64,000 nt of DNA. Origin: Allium sativum (Eukaryota; Streptophyta; Magnoliopsida; Asparagales; Amaryllidaceae). The stretch is from NCBI GenBank assembly GCA_030737875.1, contig CM060918.1, positions 769,290,552-769,354,551 of the forward strand. The letters are read 5' to 3'. The notes below the pieces were generated by a model that saw nothing but the letters and a program-made list of their open reading frames with translations, did not search any database and was not told the origin of the DNA. Both the position numbers and the translations under genes were made by a program. The number at the start of each line of letters is the position of its first letter. Position 1 is the stretch's first letter. Shown piece by piece: positions 12,535 to 24,370 of this stretch.

Positions 12535-14308
12535 GCAGGACCATGCAATCCTGTGGATGAAATGATCTTCAATGCAATACTTCATTCAAATACTACATCC
12601 CTACATGCATCGAATTCTCTATCTACCCAAGCAGTGCAACATATGCAGGAACTCTTAACCTCAGTTTCACAAGGTAACAATCATTTCCATTTATGTACTA
12701 TGATGGGAAAAATGATAAATGTATTATACCCTTGAATAAAGTTCCAACATATGTGACAAAAAACATGCGTATCATGAAATTATTTTTTAAGCATTATAGC
12801 AGATAGGTTGAGTGCTTAAGCTAAACAAAAGTAATCTTAGCCCAGACACCGAACAATGTAATCGTAATGAAAATTACTAACCTTTTCTCAACGTTTAGCC
12901 ATCTACAAAATTTTCCAAACATAAGAGCTCTGCTGCTTGTCATGAGACTGACAACAATTGCAATCCAGCATTCCAAAATAATGCTGCCCGATAAGTTTCA
13001 TTTTTGATAATAAAATTGATCCAGTTATGTTGTCTGCAAATGTAGAAGCAACTCCAATATTAACATGCTTGATTATAATAGCTCAAGTCACCAAGCGACA
13101 ATCAATTGGATTAAACTTCTACGCCGGAATTTCATTTCATAGTTCATTGACCTTGCAATGCCTATATATTTACTGCTACAAACATAAACATGGTTCATTG
13201 ACCTTGCGCAGAATAATAATCCAAAAAAGTTATTAAAAATATGCAATCATGCAACAGTCCTTTTAAGACACAGTTTGAAAATAAAAACATTTTGGCCACA
13301 AAATAAACACCTTTCAAGTTAGAAGATCAAACTCGTATTTTTTGCATTTTAATACACATAAAGCTTGCCAAAATTCAATATATATTTATTTAACATCATA
13401 ACTCTATTCTGTAGCAACAACAACAACTCTATCAAAACTCAATGTTGAAATAAAATTTAAAAATCTAATATTATGAATTAACTTCAAAATATGAAGTTTT
13501 TGAAGTACGATCAACAACGATTAGTTTAATATCATTTTTATAGAGTAAAAGCAAAATAGAAGGGAAAAAAATACATGGTGCAAGGAAATTGCTTCAGAAA
13601 TGATTGAATCAGTGGAAAAAGGGAACCTGACAATATTGATTACGTACAAAGGTGTATGGAGTTAACATTCAACATCACATAAGCACAGTCTGATAACTTC
13701 TTACGACATCGACCGATAAATGGCTGCTATCGCTGGATTATGATGTTGGCCACTAGCAAACAGTTTAGATCACTGACTGTAGTTCCACCGTTATTGGTCA
13801 TCGTCGATCCAAATCTCCACCAAGTGATTGTGCACTTTGTCAAAGAATATGATTGATGAATTAAAGCAAAGACAGTTAATTTAGTTTGGTTTGGTCTTCA
13901 AGTTTTGTGTTTTGTTCTTTTTTTTGATTTCGTAAACCACGTTCACGTGCCGTTGATAAGCTGGGTTCGTGTATAGGAGTTAAAAAATTGTAGCTTAAGT
14001 AGATTCCACTATTTTTGAAATGACATGGGATTTGTGTTGCTATGTAAAAGGTTAGAAGTTTGCATTTACCATGCAATGAAGATACAGAAAAATCTTTAGT
14101 ACACCAAAAACATTAATGAAATTAAAACAATAGCAATCAGAAAGTGAACCAGTTTTCAAGTATGTACGGAGCAATTCCAAAAAGAAGGGGAAAAAAATTA
14201 TCTTACCACACGATCCATTGTTCCCACTCTTTGGTGAATCAAGTTCAACGAAGTTGTAAAAAAAAAATCCTTGAAATTAGGGTCATTAGTAGTGGAGATA
14301 AAGCACAA

Positions 14309-14312
<4 letters not shown>

Positions 14313-14361
<49 letters not shown>

Positions 14362-14508
14362 CAGGCAGTATAGTCATGCAAATAATAGAATAAAATATGA
14401 GTTAGAGTTAGCATATTGAATCAGGATCGATGTACTGGGATAACGTAGAGCAGAAGACGTGGTGTAGTAGATAACCAATTGGAGATTTTTTTTTTTTTTT
14501 TTTTTTTT
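14313..14508. repeat. A45 tract and T23 tract about 130 bp apart
   Basis: A run of 45 A at 14313-14357 and a run of 23 T at 14486-14508 flank about 130 bp of unremarkable sequence. The tracts could be tails of two inserted retroposed copies in opposite orientation, but I see no SINE promoter boxes or target duplications. Confidence 0.5.
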
Positions 14509-15164
14509 AGTGTTAAAAGGAAAAAGGGTGAGGGACGAGGCTTAAGAATTTTGAAATGCCCCAGCGTTTTATTATCCACGTAAACAGGATTAGATTCCTC
14601 CTTTTACGTTGAAGTAATAGAATAACTGTGTATCTAATTAAGTTATTTACAGTAAATATGAAGCAGAAGAGATGTTAGAAATTTTGTACCTGGTTTGAGA
14701 TATAAAATTTTACTACAGCTTGAAGTACAGCGAAGAGAGGTAAAAATTGAATGGTAAGGCAATGATGATTGCATAGTTTTTGTATTCCACTGATACACAA
14801 GATGCATCAACATTCACGCTATAAAAAACACCGACGAATTCTTATTTTTAATCACTACTGAAAGCATGTCTGCTTCTGACTACAGTTGGCAATGGAACAT
14901 CAATTATAATGAAGAAAAAGCTTACTACTTTTTAATAACTTAATTGTATTTGTCTGAAATCAATGATGTTTTGTACTGTGTAAACATAAGAACAGATGAG
15001 CTTTGTATTGCCGTTAAAAATTAACTAATTTTCAAGGTTCATTCCCTGCAATTTTTTACCATAACCTTTCTCAGCTGGACGGGAAGGAAAAGTAACGGCA
15101 GCGAATGCGCTAATCCAATAAATGCAAAATCAGGAATTAAAGTTAAAAAATCAAGGGAACCAAA

Positions 15165-15192
15165 ATGGATATCACTAAAAGGGGAAATGTGC
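15165..15192 (+). repeat. 28-bp repeat, unit 2
   Basis: Second copy of the 12507 repeat. It is followed by TTGAACATCATTTCATCCAC (about 15206-15225), the inverted counterpart of the bases downstream of unit 1 with one mismatch. Confidence 0.8.
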
Positions 15193-15915
15193 TGGACCAG
15201 CTAAGATTGAACATCATTTCATCCACAATATCCAAGGGTATAAAATTTGGGCTTGAAAATAAGGGGGAAATGGTCTTTAAAAATCATTAAATTGGTTGTA
15301 TCTTAACTGACATAAATGAACAACATTTCCACTGTTAGTTGTAGTTAATTAACATTTTTATAGGCCTGGACTATGAATATGTTTAAAATTTGCGAAATAA
15401 AAAGGAAGATTAATAAAATATTAAGACAATAACGCAGTACAACAGAAGCATTAGTGATATGTAAGTATATACGTAATGAACATCTATTTGCGATGGTTGG
15501 TTTGCAACTTATTTCTGGTATTCATCACCATTTAGAGCTTGTGAACAAAAACAAAAAATGAGCATGGAAGCCATAAAAGATTGATGATCTTTGAATGGGA
15601 TGAACTCATTGGTACATTCCTGGGAGAAAAACTATACGCTAATTAACCTGTGTGAAAAATACAAGCGAACTGGGGATCAAACCAAAGATTAGATTTTCTA
15701 TGCAATGAGTTGGGCAAACCATACTTTCATTATGAACAGCAGAATCGCACAATCAATGACAGTAATTCAAATAAAAATTGGGAAGCAGGGCTATGGTAAC
15801 AAAATATAAAGTCTGTAAGTTTTGTGTAGGTCGATTTCACGCAGGCAACATTGAACTTATTGTGAAAAAGGGGGATTTAAAAGTCGCTGTATCAAATGTA
15901 GTTGAGTAGGGGAAA

Positions 15916-16300
15916 ATCAAACCTTTGTCGATGTAAAATTGAGTGAGTGTGAGTTGTTGCAGAAACCATGAATCAGCAAGAATTCTTGTATTTGATCGGC
16001 AAACGATTCAGTCCGTGGTAGGATGCAGGTTGGCACGGATTGGAAGGGAATTCGGCTGAATAGCGATGTTGGTCTAGCGGAGTTGGTGTACGGTGATTGG
16101 AAAAGCCGTTTGTTGCAGCGCCTGGACCACCGATGTATTGGTGTTGGAGAATGACCGGAATTCTTCGCCAAGTGTTTGGAGTTGGGAAGACGTGTAGGAT
16201 CGACGCCAAATTGCAGCCGTTTGAGATTGGGTAATATCGTTGTTAGTTTAGGGTTTTCTGGAGTTTGAAATTTAGTGAATAGGAAATACGATATTTGTGC
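15916..16300 (-). CDS. Possible 5' exon of the unidentified minus-strand gene
   Basis: Two overlapping minus-strand frames are open across about 250 bp here, one containing NTWRRIPVILQHQYIGGPG and the other FADQIQEFLLIHGFCNN. Upstream (16200-16300) the minus strand has a leader-like AAACCCTAAACTAAC context, common in plant 5' untranslated regions. No clear ATG opens either frame, so the start is uncertain. It may pair with the exons at 11731-12364, but the link is inferred only from strand and spacing. Confidence 0.2.
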
Positions 16301-16836
16301 GGATGTGCACGCTATCGTGGATGCGTTGAGTGTGGAGACGGGATGTTGCGACGGTAGAGGGTGAGGAGACGGACATTGAGAAGGAAGTGGGTGGGAGAAG
16401 AAAAAGGAACGTTGATAGAAATAGAATTAAGGATTTTGTAGTGCGGTGGAATACAATTTGGACCGTTCCCGGCTAGGTAGAGCGTATCGAGTGAAATCAA
16501 ATTATTTTTGAAATAGGCAGCGCTGACGGTGCCACGGTAGCATATTTATTTTTCTGTTTTCTTGTTTGAGTAATTTATGATATTCGAACGGTACATATAA
16601 CATCATAATTTTTCTACAAACGCACATTAGACAGGTACTGCATTAGAAACAATTAATTATAAAAAGGACTATACCTCAACTTTCATAAGATTTACACGAT
16701 TAATGTAATTCAAGGTAGACTGTAATCAAAATTGAAAACTTAGTCCAAAACATCCAAAGCACAAATTCATAAGTTTGACATCAAAATCCTAGTAATCAAC
16801 ACATAATGAAGAGCATGACCAAACCAAACACAGAGA

Positions 16837-17010
16837 TTACTTAATATCTAATTTGACCGAGGTAAAATCACAATTGAGCTTTGGAAGAAAGTTCGAATCC
16901 ATAGCAGAAATAGTAGCATCCAAATGTTTTTGACGCAGAACACGAAGATCGCCAAAATTATTAACCAAATCCTCGATCTGAGTTGAAGCCGAACAGAAAG
17001 ACTAGAATCT
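16837..17010 (-). CDS. Short open segment, unidentified
   Basis: A minus-strand open segment of about 55 codons (STQIEDLVNNFGDLRVLRQ onward) ends in TAA at 16837-16839. A TTCTAG acceptor-like site lies just upstream. The heptad-like spacing of hydrophobic residues would suit a short coiled coil. I cannot assign a family, and it may be chance. Confidence 0.2.
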
Positions 17011-17316
17011 CATATCCCATTGGATCGACCTGTCAGCTGTGTGTTGTATAAAGATCTTTTGTCGTAGGGCGGAGTGATGGATATTCAACGATATGAAAAT
17101 CAAAAGTGGGTGGAAACTGATTTAGGGTTATTTTCCAAAGATCGAGGAACTAAATCGAGGCATAACGTTTTGTGATGGAAAATAGAGACCCTTCGAATCT
17201 GAAACGAAAATCCACAACGATTTTCACGGAGAGATCGAAGGAGGCTTTTGAGCAATGGAAATCAAACTCAGCTTTAACAGTATAATATAGATTAAATCTG
17301 TGTACCCGTTTAATCC

Positions 17317-17320
<4 letters not shown>

Positions 17321-17382
<62 letters not shown>
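17321..17382. repeat. (TA)n microsatellite
   Basis: About 31 uninterrupted TA units. Confidence 0.97.
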
Positions 17383-17387
<5 letters not shown>

Positions 17388-17527
17388 ATTCAAACTAATA
17401 TATGTGTTTTAGAGCCTGGGTTCTCAAGTTTATTTTATTAATATTACCTGTGTATATTTTTGGGAAGCATATCCTAGTGCCAATACCCTTTTTCTTTGTA
17501 GACATTGATTTCTGCATATATATACTA

Positions 17528-17550
17528 ACACACACACACACACACACACA
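17528..17550. repeat. (CA)n microsatellite next to copia 1
   Basis: About 11 CA units. The same kind of CA/TA tract resumes right of the element at 23314, so copia 1 inserted inside a microsatellite. Confidence 0.95.
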
Positions 17551-17553
17551 TAT

Positions 17554-18660
17554 TGTTAGAAGATCTTTTTGTCAATACACAATTGTATTACAAAGTTAGA
17601 TCCTTTTGTCAATACACAATTGTATTGCAAATAAATAGTAACAATATCAATGTTACTCAATAATGCCACAATTGTCAAGTCAAACTGTGATTGCAGGAAA
17701 GACAGTAAGCAAGACCGATTGTGCACTGGATAGGAGCGGTACAGAACCGTCACCAACCGTAATGTCCGAGTCCAGAAATAATTTTGTTTCCTTAAAACAA
17801 TATTGCCGTCGTATGCACTGATTGACGTGATCGCAATTTGTTTCCCAGGATAAAACGGACCAGCCCCGTAGTGCAGTGCCAACAAACGGAGCTCCGACGA
17901 ACTGAAGTAGATTATAGAAACTTGAACAGAGGAATGCTTTGAAGAGGGAGTAACAATTGAGAAGAATAATTAATATTTATTCTCTCCTTTTGGGCTATGT
18001 ATTTATAGGCTGGAGGAAATGCCTATACGAACATTAATGACCTTTGGAAAGGTTGCGACCCTTTAACCAAGCGGTGCTTAAATGTGCGTGCGCATTTATG
18101 ATGAAACGGTTGTATCCCTTCAATGGAAGGGACATACCAAATCATAAAATGATCAAAATAACTCGCTTCAACACAATAGGCCCAAACTGAAATCAGCAGC
18201 CTATTTAACCATGAGACCTCAAGAGCCCCAAGGTCCAACGCCCAATTATTGACACTAATATCGTGTCATGGACTCCAAGAGTCCTCAAATCACTAAGCCC
18301 ACATTTGACATCAATATAATATTATGTCATGGACTCCAAGAGTCCCATAGCACTAAGCCCACATTTGACATCAATATAATATTGTGTCATGGACTCCAAG
18401 AGTCCCAAGGCACTAAGCCCGATTTGACATCAATGTAATATTGTGTCATGGACTCCAAGAGTCCCAAGGCATTAGGCCCAAGTTGACATCAATATAATAT
18501 TGTGTCTTGGCTTAGCCACACCTGCTATGAGCTCTCTTCTCCTTTATTTATATAAGATTGTAGAAGAGTTGGTACTCATATTTCATGATGTGGGACTAAA
18601 AGTTGTTTTCCTTTCTCTTCTTCCAAAATCCCTCTTTCTCTTTCTCATTCATTTCCAACA
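17554..18660 (-). repeat. 3' LTR of copia 1
   Basis: 1107 bp, TG...CA bounded, same length as the partner at a constant offset of 4653 bp. It contains four tandem units of about 60 bp from 18264. Confidence 0.95.
18264..18510. repeat. Four 60-bp tandem units in copia 1 LTR
   Basis: Units begin TGTCATGGACTCCAAGAGTC at 18264, 18325, 18385 and 18444, with a degenerate fifth start (TGTCTTGG) at 18503. The same array occurs in the other LTR from 22917. The position within U3 would suit repeated enhancer-like elements, which is inference. Confidence 0.9.
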
Positions 18661-18672
18661 ATCCCCCACATG
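18661..18672 (-). promoter_or_regulatory. Polypurine tract of copia 1
   Basis: On the minus strand CATGTGGGGGAT sits directly before the TGTTGG start of the 3' LTR. This is the expected plus-strand DNA primer position in reverse transcription and fixes the element's orientation. Confidence 0.85.
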
Positions 18673-19195
18673 AATGAGAAGTCGTTCTTAGTTTCACGAA
18701 TCATTTATCGCATCGGTTAAAGTAGCACATGGGCCTTGAACTTTCCTAGTGATTACCTATTTGAATCACAGGCGAATCAGTAGACATTGACTGTCCTTGA
18801 ACTGTAAGCCTTTTGTGTAATTCCAAAGTAGATAATACACGATAAATGTTTCTTATAACCCTTCGTTCTCTGTATGTGTTCGTTTTTGCCTTGAACACCT
18901 GCCTGGTCTCATAAATGCTTAGAGAATTTGGCCTCATAATTCTCTTTGAAGCGGCGCCCTCGCACTTACGTAGGTGATTCTGTAAAGGGTATTCTCTTAA
19001 TTCCTCAAATACAGACATCATTAAAAGTACTAATACTTATCCTTATTCAACATATAATGCACTGACTTATCATAGGAATGGTTTGTGTATAACAGTGCCA
19101 TCAAGTTTCTCTTAAACTTCGTTGTCCCTTTGAACCTAGATCTTGGGATCTCCAGTCAACTAGGTGGGGTTTCCATTTTAGAGAAACCTTTAGTC
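18673..19195 (-). other. Region between pol and 3' LTR of copia 1
   Basis: About 520 bp after the pol stop. A minus-strand open segment (18746-19021) has no recognisable domain. I regard this as the 3' untranslated part of the element. Confidence 0.5.
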
Positions 19196-21893
19196 TATAG
19201 GCCTTAGCCCCATTCCCTTCGATAAGATTTGAACTTTCTCTCTTGGCAAGCCTTTGGTACGTGGATCCGCTAAGTTATCTTTAGATCGAATGTAATCTAT
19301 CGTGATAACCCCATTAGAGAGAAGTTGTCTTATTGTTTTATGTCTACGACGAATATGCCTAGATTTACCATTGTATAGTGTACTATTAGCTCTTCCAATA
19401 GCTGATTGACTATCACAATGTATACATATTGGAGGCACAGGTTTGCTCCAATTAGGAATGTCTTCCAAGAAGCTTCGAATCCATTCTGCTTCTTCTGCAG
19501 TCTTATCTAGTGCAATAAACTCTGATTCCATCGTAGATCTAGCGATACAAGTCTGTTTAGATGATTTCCATGAAATCACTCCATTTCCTAAAGTGAACAC
19601 GTATCCACTTGTAGACTTTGTATCATTTGATCCAGTGATCCAATTTGCATCACTATATCCTTCCACTATTGAAGGATAGTTCGTATAGTATAAACCATAG
19701 CTCTGTGTATACTTTAGATATCCTAGAACTCTGATTATCGCTTTCCAATGATGCTTACCATGATTGCTGGTAAATCTACTTAGTTTGCTTACAGCATATG
19801 CGACATCAGGCCTAGTACAGTTCATACATGATACTTCCTAGTATACGAGAGTATTCCAATTGGTAAATACCATCACTAGTGTTCTTTACCCAATTTTGGT
19901 TCATATCTACTGGTGATTTTGCAATAGTTACATTATATTGCTTGAATTTCTCAAGTATCTTGGTGATGTAATGCGATTGGGATAATGCATATCCATGTGG
20001 TGTTCTCAGAATTTTTACACCCAATATCACATCAGCCAGTCCTAGGTCTTTCATATCAAATCTAAAGGATAACATATCCTTTGTAGATGTTATTATGGCC
20101 TTGTTATTGCCTAGGATTAATTGGTCATCAACATAAAGACAAACAATGACATATCCAATATGTGTATGTTTTATGTACACACATCTATCTGATTCATTTA
20201 TTGTGAATCCATTTGATAACATTGTATTATCAAACTTCTCGTGCCACTGTTTTTGGAGTTTGCTTAAGGCCATAAAGTGATTTCACCTATTTGCACACTT
20301 TATTCTCATTTTCTGAGCTTAGAAATCCTTCAGGTTGTTCCATATAGATTTCCTCCTCTAATTCATCATTCAAGAATACAGTTTTATCATCCAGGTCTTT
20401 CTTTTGTTTAAATCCAGGTTGTTCCATATGGATGCAATTGCAATGAGCATTCTAATTGATGTTTGTCGAAATAGTCCAGGTCTTTCTTTTGTTTAAATCC
20501 TTGGACTACCAGACGAGCTTTGTACTTGTCTATTGAACCATCAGGTTTCAATTTCTTTTTAAATATACATTTATTACCTAAGGTCTTACATCCTTGAGGT
20601 AAATCAACTAATTTCCATGTATGATTGGACATAATGGATTCAATCTCATTGTTAATTGCCTCATTCTAATAAGGGGCATCGCTGGAGGACATAGCTTGTT
20701 TGTAATTCAATGGATCATCTTCTAACATAAATGTATAGAAGTCCAGTCCAAAGGTTTAACGTCCTTGACCTTTTACTTTTTCTTGGCTCCTCCGCTTGCT
20801 GCTCAGCACTACTTAGCTGAGTGTTATTTTGTTCAGCATCCTCAATAGAGTAATGAACTTCTTTTTTTCCCTTGATCTCTTAGGTGTATGATTTTCAATA
20901 CCATATTTCAAGGGAAATATATGTTCGAAAAATTTAGCATTTCTCGACTCAATGATGGTATTTTCATGAATATCATCAATTTCAGATTTGTGTACCAAAC
21001 ATCGATATGTGGCACTGCTTTGTGCACATCCAATAAATACACAATCAATTGTTTTTGGTCCAATTTTGACCTTCTTTGGTTTTGGTACCTCTACTTTGGC
21101 AAGACACCCCCCACACTTTTAGGTATTTGTAGGATGGTGGTCTGTTTTTCCAAAGTTCATGAGAAGATAAAGATGTTTTCTTTCGGGATATTTTATTTAA
21201 AATATGATTTGCCGAAAGAATAGCTTCTTCCCAAAAAATTATCTGGCAAGCCAGGATAAGGCATTCATCGTTTCTTTAAGAGTTTTATCTTCCGATCGGC
21301 TATACCGTTGGATTGAGGTGAATATGGTGCTGTAATTAGGTGTAAAACACCATGTTCAGCGCAAGATTCTTCAAAAGGGAATACATATTCTCCTCCTCTA
21401 TCACTTCTTAAAGCTTTGATTTTCTTGTTGAGTTGATCCTCAACTTCCGCTTTCTATTGTTTAAACACATCAAATCACATACATTTGTATGTATTATATC
21501 TAGCGGTTCTGTTTCTCGTTCAACATAATGAAACGAGATTCTTGTCAATTTTGCTTCTGCACAAATTTGACACTTAAAAATGGTGTCTAGATTAATCAAT
21601 TTGTGCAATGTATCAAAGTTTACATCTCCTAATCTAGAATATCACACGTTGGAAGAGTCAACAATATAAACAAAAGATTCACTTTTATTCATATCAGTGT
21701 GTGGTACAATAGTGATTACATTTTCTTTAAACGAACCATCACACACATGTCCTCTTCCTACATACACTCCATTCTCGGCTTCAAGGATTAATTTAAATCC
21801 ATGTTTGCTGAGCAATGATCCTGAAATCAGGTTCTTATGAATTTCTGAAACATAGAGAACGTCATTTAAAGTTAGTTCCTTTCCAGGTTGCAT
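19190..21893 (-). pseudogene. copia 1 pol remnant (protease edge, integrase, reverse transcriptase, RNase H)
   Basis: Reading leftward on the minus strand: a protease/gag-pre-integrase edge (LNDVLYVSEIHKNLIS, 21893-21642), the start of integrase (CQICAEAKL, 21608-21408), a late integrase piece (20998-20813), N-terminal reverse transcriptase (KARLVVQGFKQKKDLDYFD, 20632-20408), the catalytic YVDD block (20273-19812), and RNase H ([41 protein letters not shown], 19825-19190). The frames are separated by stops and shifts. In the RT N-terminal part, CCAGGTCTTTCTTTTG occurs twice (20391 and 20476) and CAGGTTGTTCCATAT twice, a local rearrangement. Copia pol domain order is conserved. Confidence 0.92.
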
Positions 21894-21919
21894 TCAGCAA
21901 TGCCCTATTGGGGATTTCA

Positions 21920-21938
21920 GCCAAATTTTTTTTTTTTC

Positions 21939-21970
<32 letters not shown>
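21920..21970 (-). repeat. A-rich tract at the gag deletion junction
   Basis: On the plus strand, two T runs separated by CCCC occupy most of this interval. On the element's sense strand this is a poly-A run exactly where gag breaks off and the protease edge begins. Confidence 0.8.
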
Positions 21971-21973
<3 letters not shown>

Positions 21974-21999
21974 GTCAGAAATTTGGCAAGTCCCAATGT

Positions 22000-22099
22000 T
22001 GTGAGACAAAGCAACATTTTTCTATTGTAAGCACTTAATATTGATGACGTTGAACTTCTCTAACCTTTCTCCATGAGGCAGAGTCATTATTGGAACCAT
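22000..22099 (-). pseudogene. copia 1 gag start, truncated
   Basis: ATG at 22097-22099 opens a frame with LPHGERLEKFNVINI, which resembles the first conserved block of copia Gag. It meets TAG after about 25 codons and then runs into a long A-rich tract (T run at 21927-21970 on the plus strand). The nucleocapsid and most of the protease are absent, so the remainder of gag was deleted. Confidence 0.75.
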
Positions 22100-22206
22100 T
22101 TGGCGCAATCAGAGCGTTGGTCACCGTCTGTGTCGGTGTAAAATTATTGTTGCTATTTTGCGACACAGCTTATTGTCGTCTGCAACAATCAATATTGTTT
22201 TAAGAT

Positions 22207-23313
22207 TGTTAGAAGATCTTTTTGTCAATACACAATTGTATTACAAAGTTAGATCCTTTTGTCAATACACAATTGTATTGCAAATAAATAGTAACAATAT
22301 CAATGTTACTCAATAATGCCACAATTGTCAAGTCAAACTGTGATTGCAGGAAAGACAGTAAGCAAGACCGATTGTGCACTGGATAGGAGCGGTACAGAAC
22401 CGTCACCAACCGTAATGTCCGAGTCCAGAAATAATTTTGTTTCCTTAAAACAATATTGCCGTCGTATGCACTGATTGACGTGATCGCAATTTGTTTCCCA
22501 GGATAAAACGGACCAGCCCCGTAGTGCAGTGCCAACAAACGGAGCTCCGACGAACTGAAGTAGATTATAGAAACTTGAACAGAGGAATGCTTTGAAGAGG
22601 GAGTAACAATTGAGAAGAATAATTAATATTTATTCTCTCCTTTTGGGCTATGTATTTATAGGCTGGAGGAAATGCCTATACGAACATTAATGACCTTTGG
22701 AAAGGTTGCGACCCTTTAACCAAGCGGTGCTTAAATGTGCGTGCGCATTTATGATGAAACGGTTGTATCCCTTCAATGGAAGGGACATACCAAATCATAA
22801 AATGATCAAAATAACTCGCTTCAACACAATAGGCCCAAACTGAAATCAGCAGCCTATTTAACCATGAGACCTCAAGAGCCCCAAGGTCCAACGCCCAATT
22901 ATTGACACTAATATCGTGTCATGGACTCCAAGAGTCCTCAAATCACTAAGCCCACATTTGACATCAATATAATATTATGTCATGGACTCCAAGAGTCCCA
23001 TAGCACTAAGCCCACATTTGACATCAATATAATATTGTGTCATGGACTCCAAGAGTCCCAAGGCACTAAGCCCGATTTGACATCAATGTAATATTGTGTC
23101 ATGGACTCCAAGAGTCCCAAGGCATTAGGCCCAAGTTGACATCAATATAATATTGTGTCTTGGCTTAGCCACACCTGCTATGAGCTCTCTTCTCCTTTAT
23201 TTATATAAGATTGTAGAAGAGTTGGTACTCATATTTCATGATGTGGGACTAAAAGTTGTTTTCCTTTCTCTTCTTCCAAAATCCCTCTTTCTCTTTCTCA
23301 TTCATTTCCAACA
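22207..23313 (-). repeat. 5' LTR of copia 1
   Basis: 1107 bp, partner of 17554-18660. The 60-bp tandem units begin at 22917, 22978, 23038 and 23097. The interior that follows on the minus strand starts ATCTTAAAACAATATTG, not a recognisable tRNA-iMet complement. Confidence 0.95.
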
Positions 23314-23657
23314 CATATATATATATATATACACACACATACACACACACATGCGCGCGCACACACACATATTATATATATATACATATACACACACACA
23401 CTCTCTTGCATATTGGTTTGTTCGTAGTATGTACATTTAAAATATCACGATGATCCTCCCCAATATATTGTTTATGCAAACAATTTTTTTGTATTCTATT
23501 TTCTTAAACCTGTTTTTCACTTTCAATATCTTTATATACTTCATTTTCAGATATTTAACCTATAATAAATGTGCACAGCGTGCACATGCACACCCAAGCA
23601 ACCCTATTCATTCACTTAAACCCTTTTCTAGAGTGTTTACCTACTCTACTAATCATG

Positions 23658-23699
<42 letters not shown>

Positions 23700-23790
23700 C
23701 TAGAGTTATTATAGTACATGAAAAGTTGCACATGTAAAACATTATCAAAATTTGAATCTCCAATCATGTTGTCTCATCCTAATTAGTAAT

Positions 23791-23849
<59 letters not shown>

Positions 23850-24003
23850 CATACATACACACACACATCCATAAACATACACACACACACATATGAATCA
23901 TGAATATATTTTATCATTTTATTTCTAATTGGGTTGACAACATATAAAATATCATAATGCTATATATCAACATTTTAATTTGTTGTATATACGCAAAATG
24001 AAT
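23314..24003. repeat. Microsatellite-rich stretch, no gene
   Basis: Compound (TA)n/(CA)n/(CG)n tracts at 23314-23402, (TA)n at 23662-23696, and (TA)n followed by CATA/CA units at 23795-23892. On the minus strand this lies downstream of the CACTA 2 exon at 24010-24144, so it may be intron sequence. Confidence 0.85.
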
Positions 24004-24182
24004 ACTTACCACTTGGTTCCCGCGGCCATAACGTCTATTCCGCTACGTCGGGTCCAGAACAATGTCAAATAAATCATCTTCCTCATCCCGTGAGACCTCA
24101 TCGCGATCAGATTCCTCAAGCTCATGAGCACGTGCCTCTTGAAACTTTGCATATAATGCAAATATAATTACAGTTGAAATAT

Positions 24183-24370
24183 CGTTATAACAAAAACACC
24201 ATATTACAACTGTAACATATGACAGTTGTAATAAAGGTTTTTTACGACTATCCTTTATTGAAAGTTGTAATAAACATAATTTTAACAACTTTTTTATTTT
24301 GCTTGTTGTAATAGATTTATTACAACCTTTATTTTTTGTCAGTTGTAATAGATGATTATTTTCAATATTA
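24183..24370. repeat. Left subterminal repeat region of nested CACTA-like element
   Basis: Several copies of ACAACTG or CAGTTGTAATA and related TTGTTGTAATAG/TTATTACAAC words, the same vocabulary as in 28480-28762. Confidence 0.75.

Larger units (their letters stand above)
12365..15915. other. Non-coding or intron-like region
   Basis: No convincing coding sequence. 12432-12449 is an A run, 14313-14357 is a run of 45 A, and 14486-14508 a run of 23 T. A plus-strand open segment at 12540-12672 (MDEMIFNAILHSNTTS) lies between CTGCAG and GTAACA, but it opposes the neighbouring exon-like segments and I cannot name it. A 28-bp repeat occurs at 12507-12534 and again at about 15165-15192. Confidence 0.4.
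17554..23313 (-). mobile_element. Ty1-copia retrotransposon 1: complete LTR pair, defective interior
   Basis: Two 1107-bp LTRs (17554-18660 and 22207-23313) run TGTTAGAAG...TTCCAACA on the plus strand. CATAT occurs immediately outside both ends (17549-17553 and 23314-23318). A polypurine tract next to the left LTR on the minus strand (GTGGGGGAT) and the order of pol domains show minus orientation. The interior is 3546 bp, shorter than a complete copia interior. Most of gag and the protease region are missing and pol is broken. The LTRs look identical wherever I compared them, so insertion was recent. No tRNA-iMet-type primer site (TGGTATCAGAGC) follows the 5' LTR. Confidence 0.95.

Noticed and set aside
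17556..17885. 109-codon frame present identically twice (also 22209-22538)
   Set aside because: Identity is due to the two copia LTRs. There is no protein motif and LTRs are not expected to code.
23153..23453. Frames with Tyr/Ile/His runs
   Set aside because: Translations of TA/CA microsatellites.
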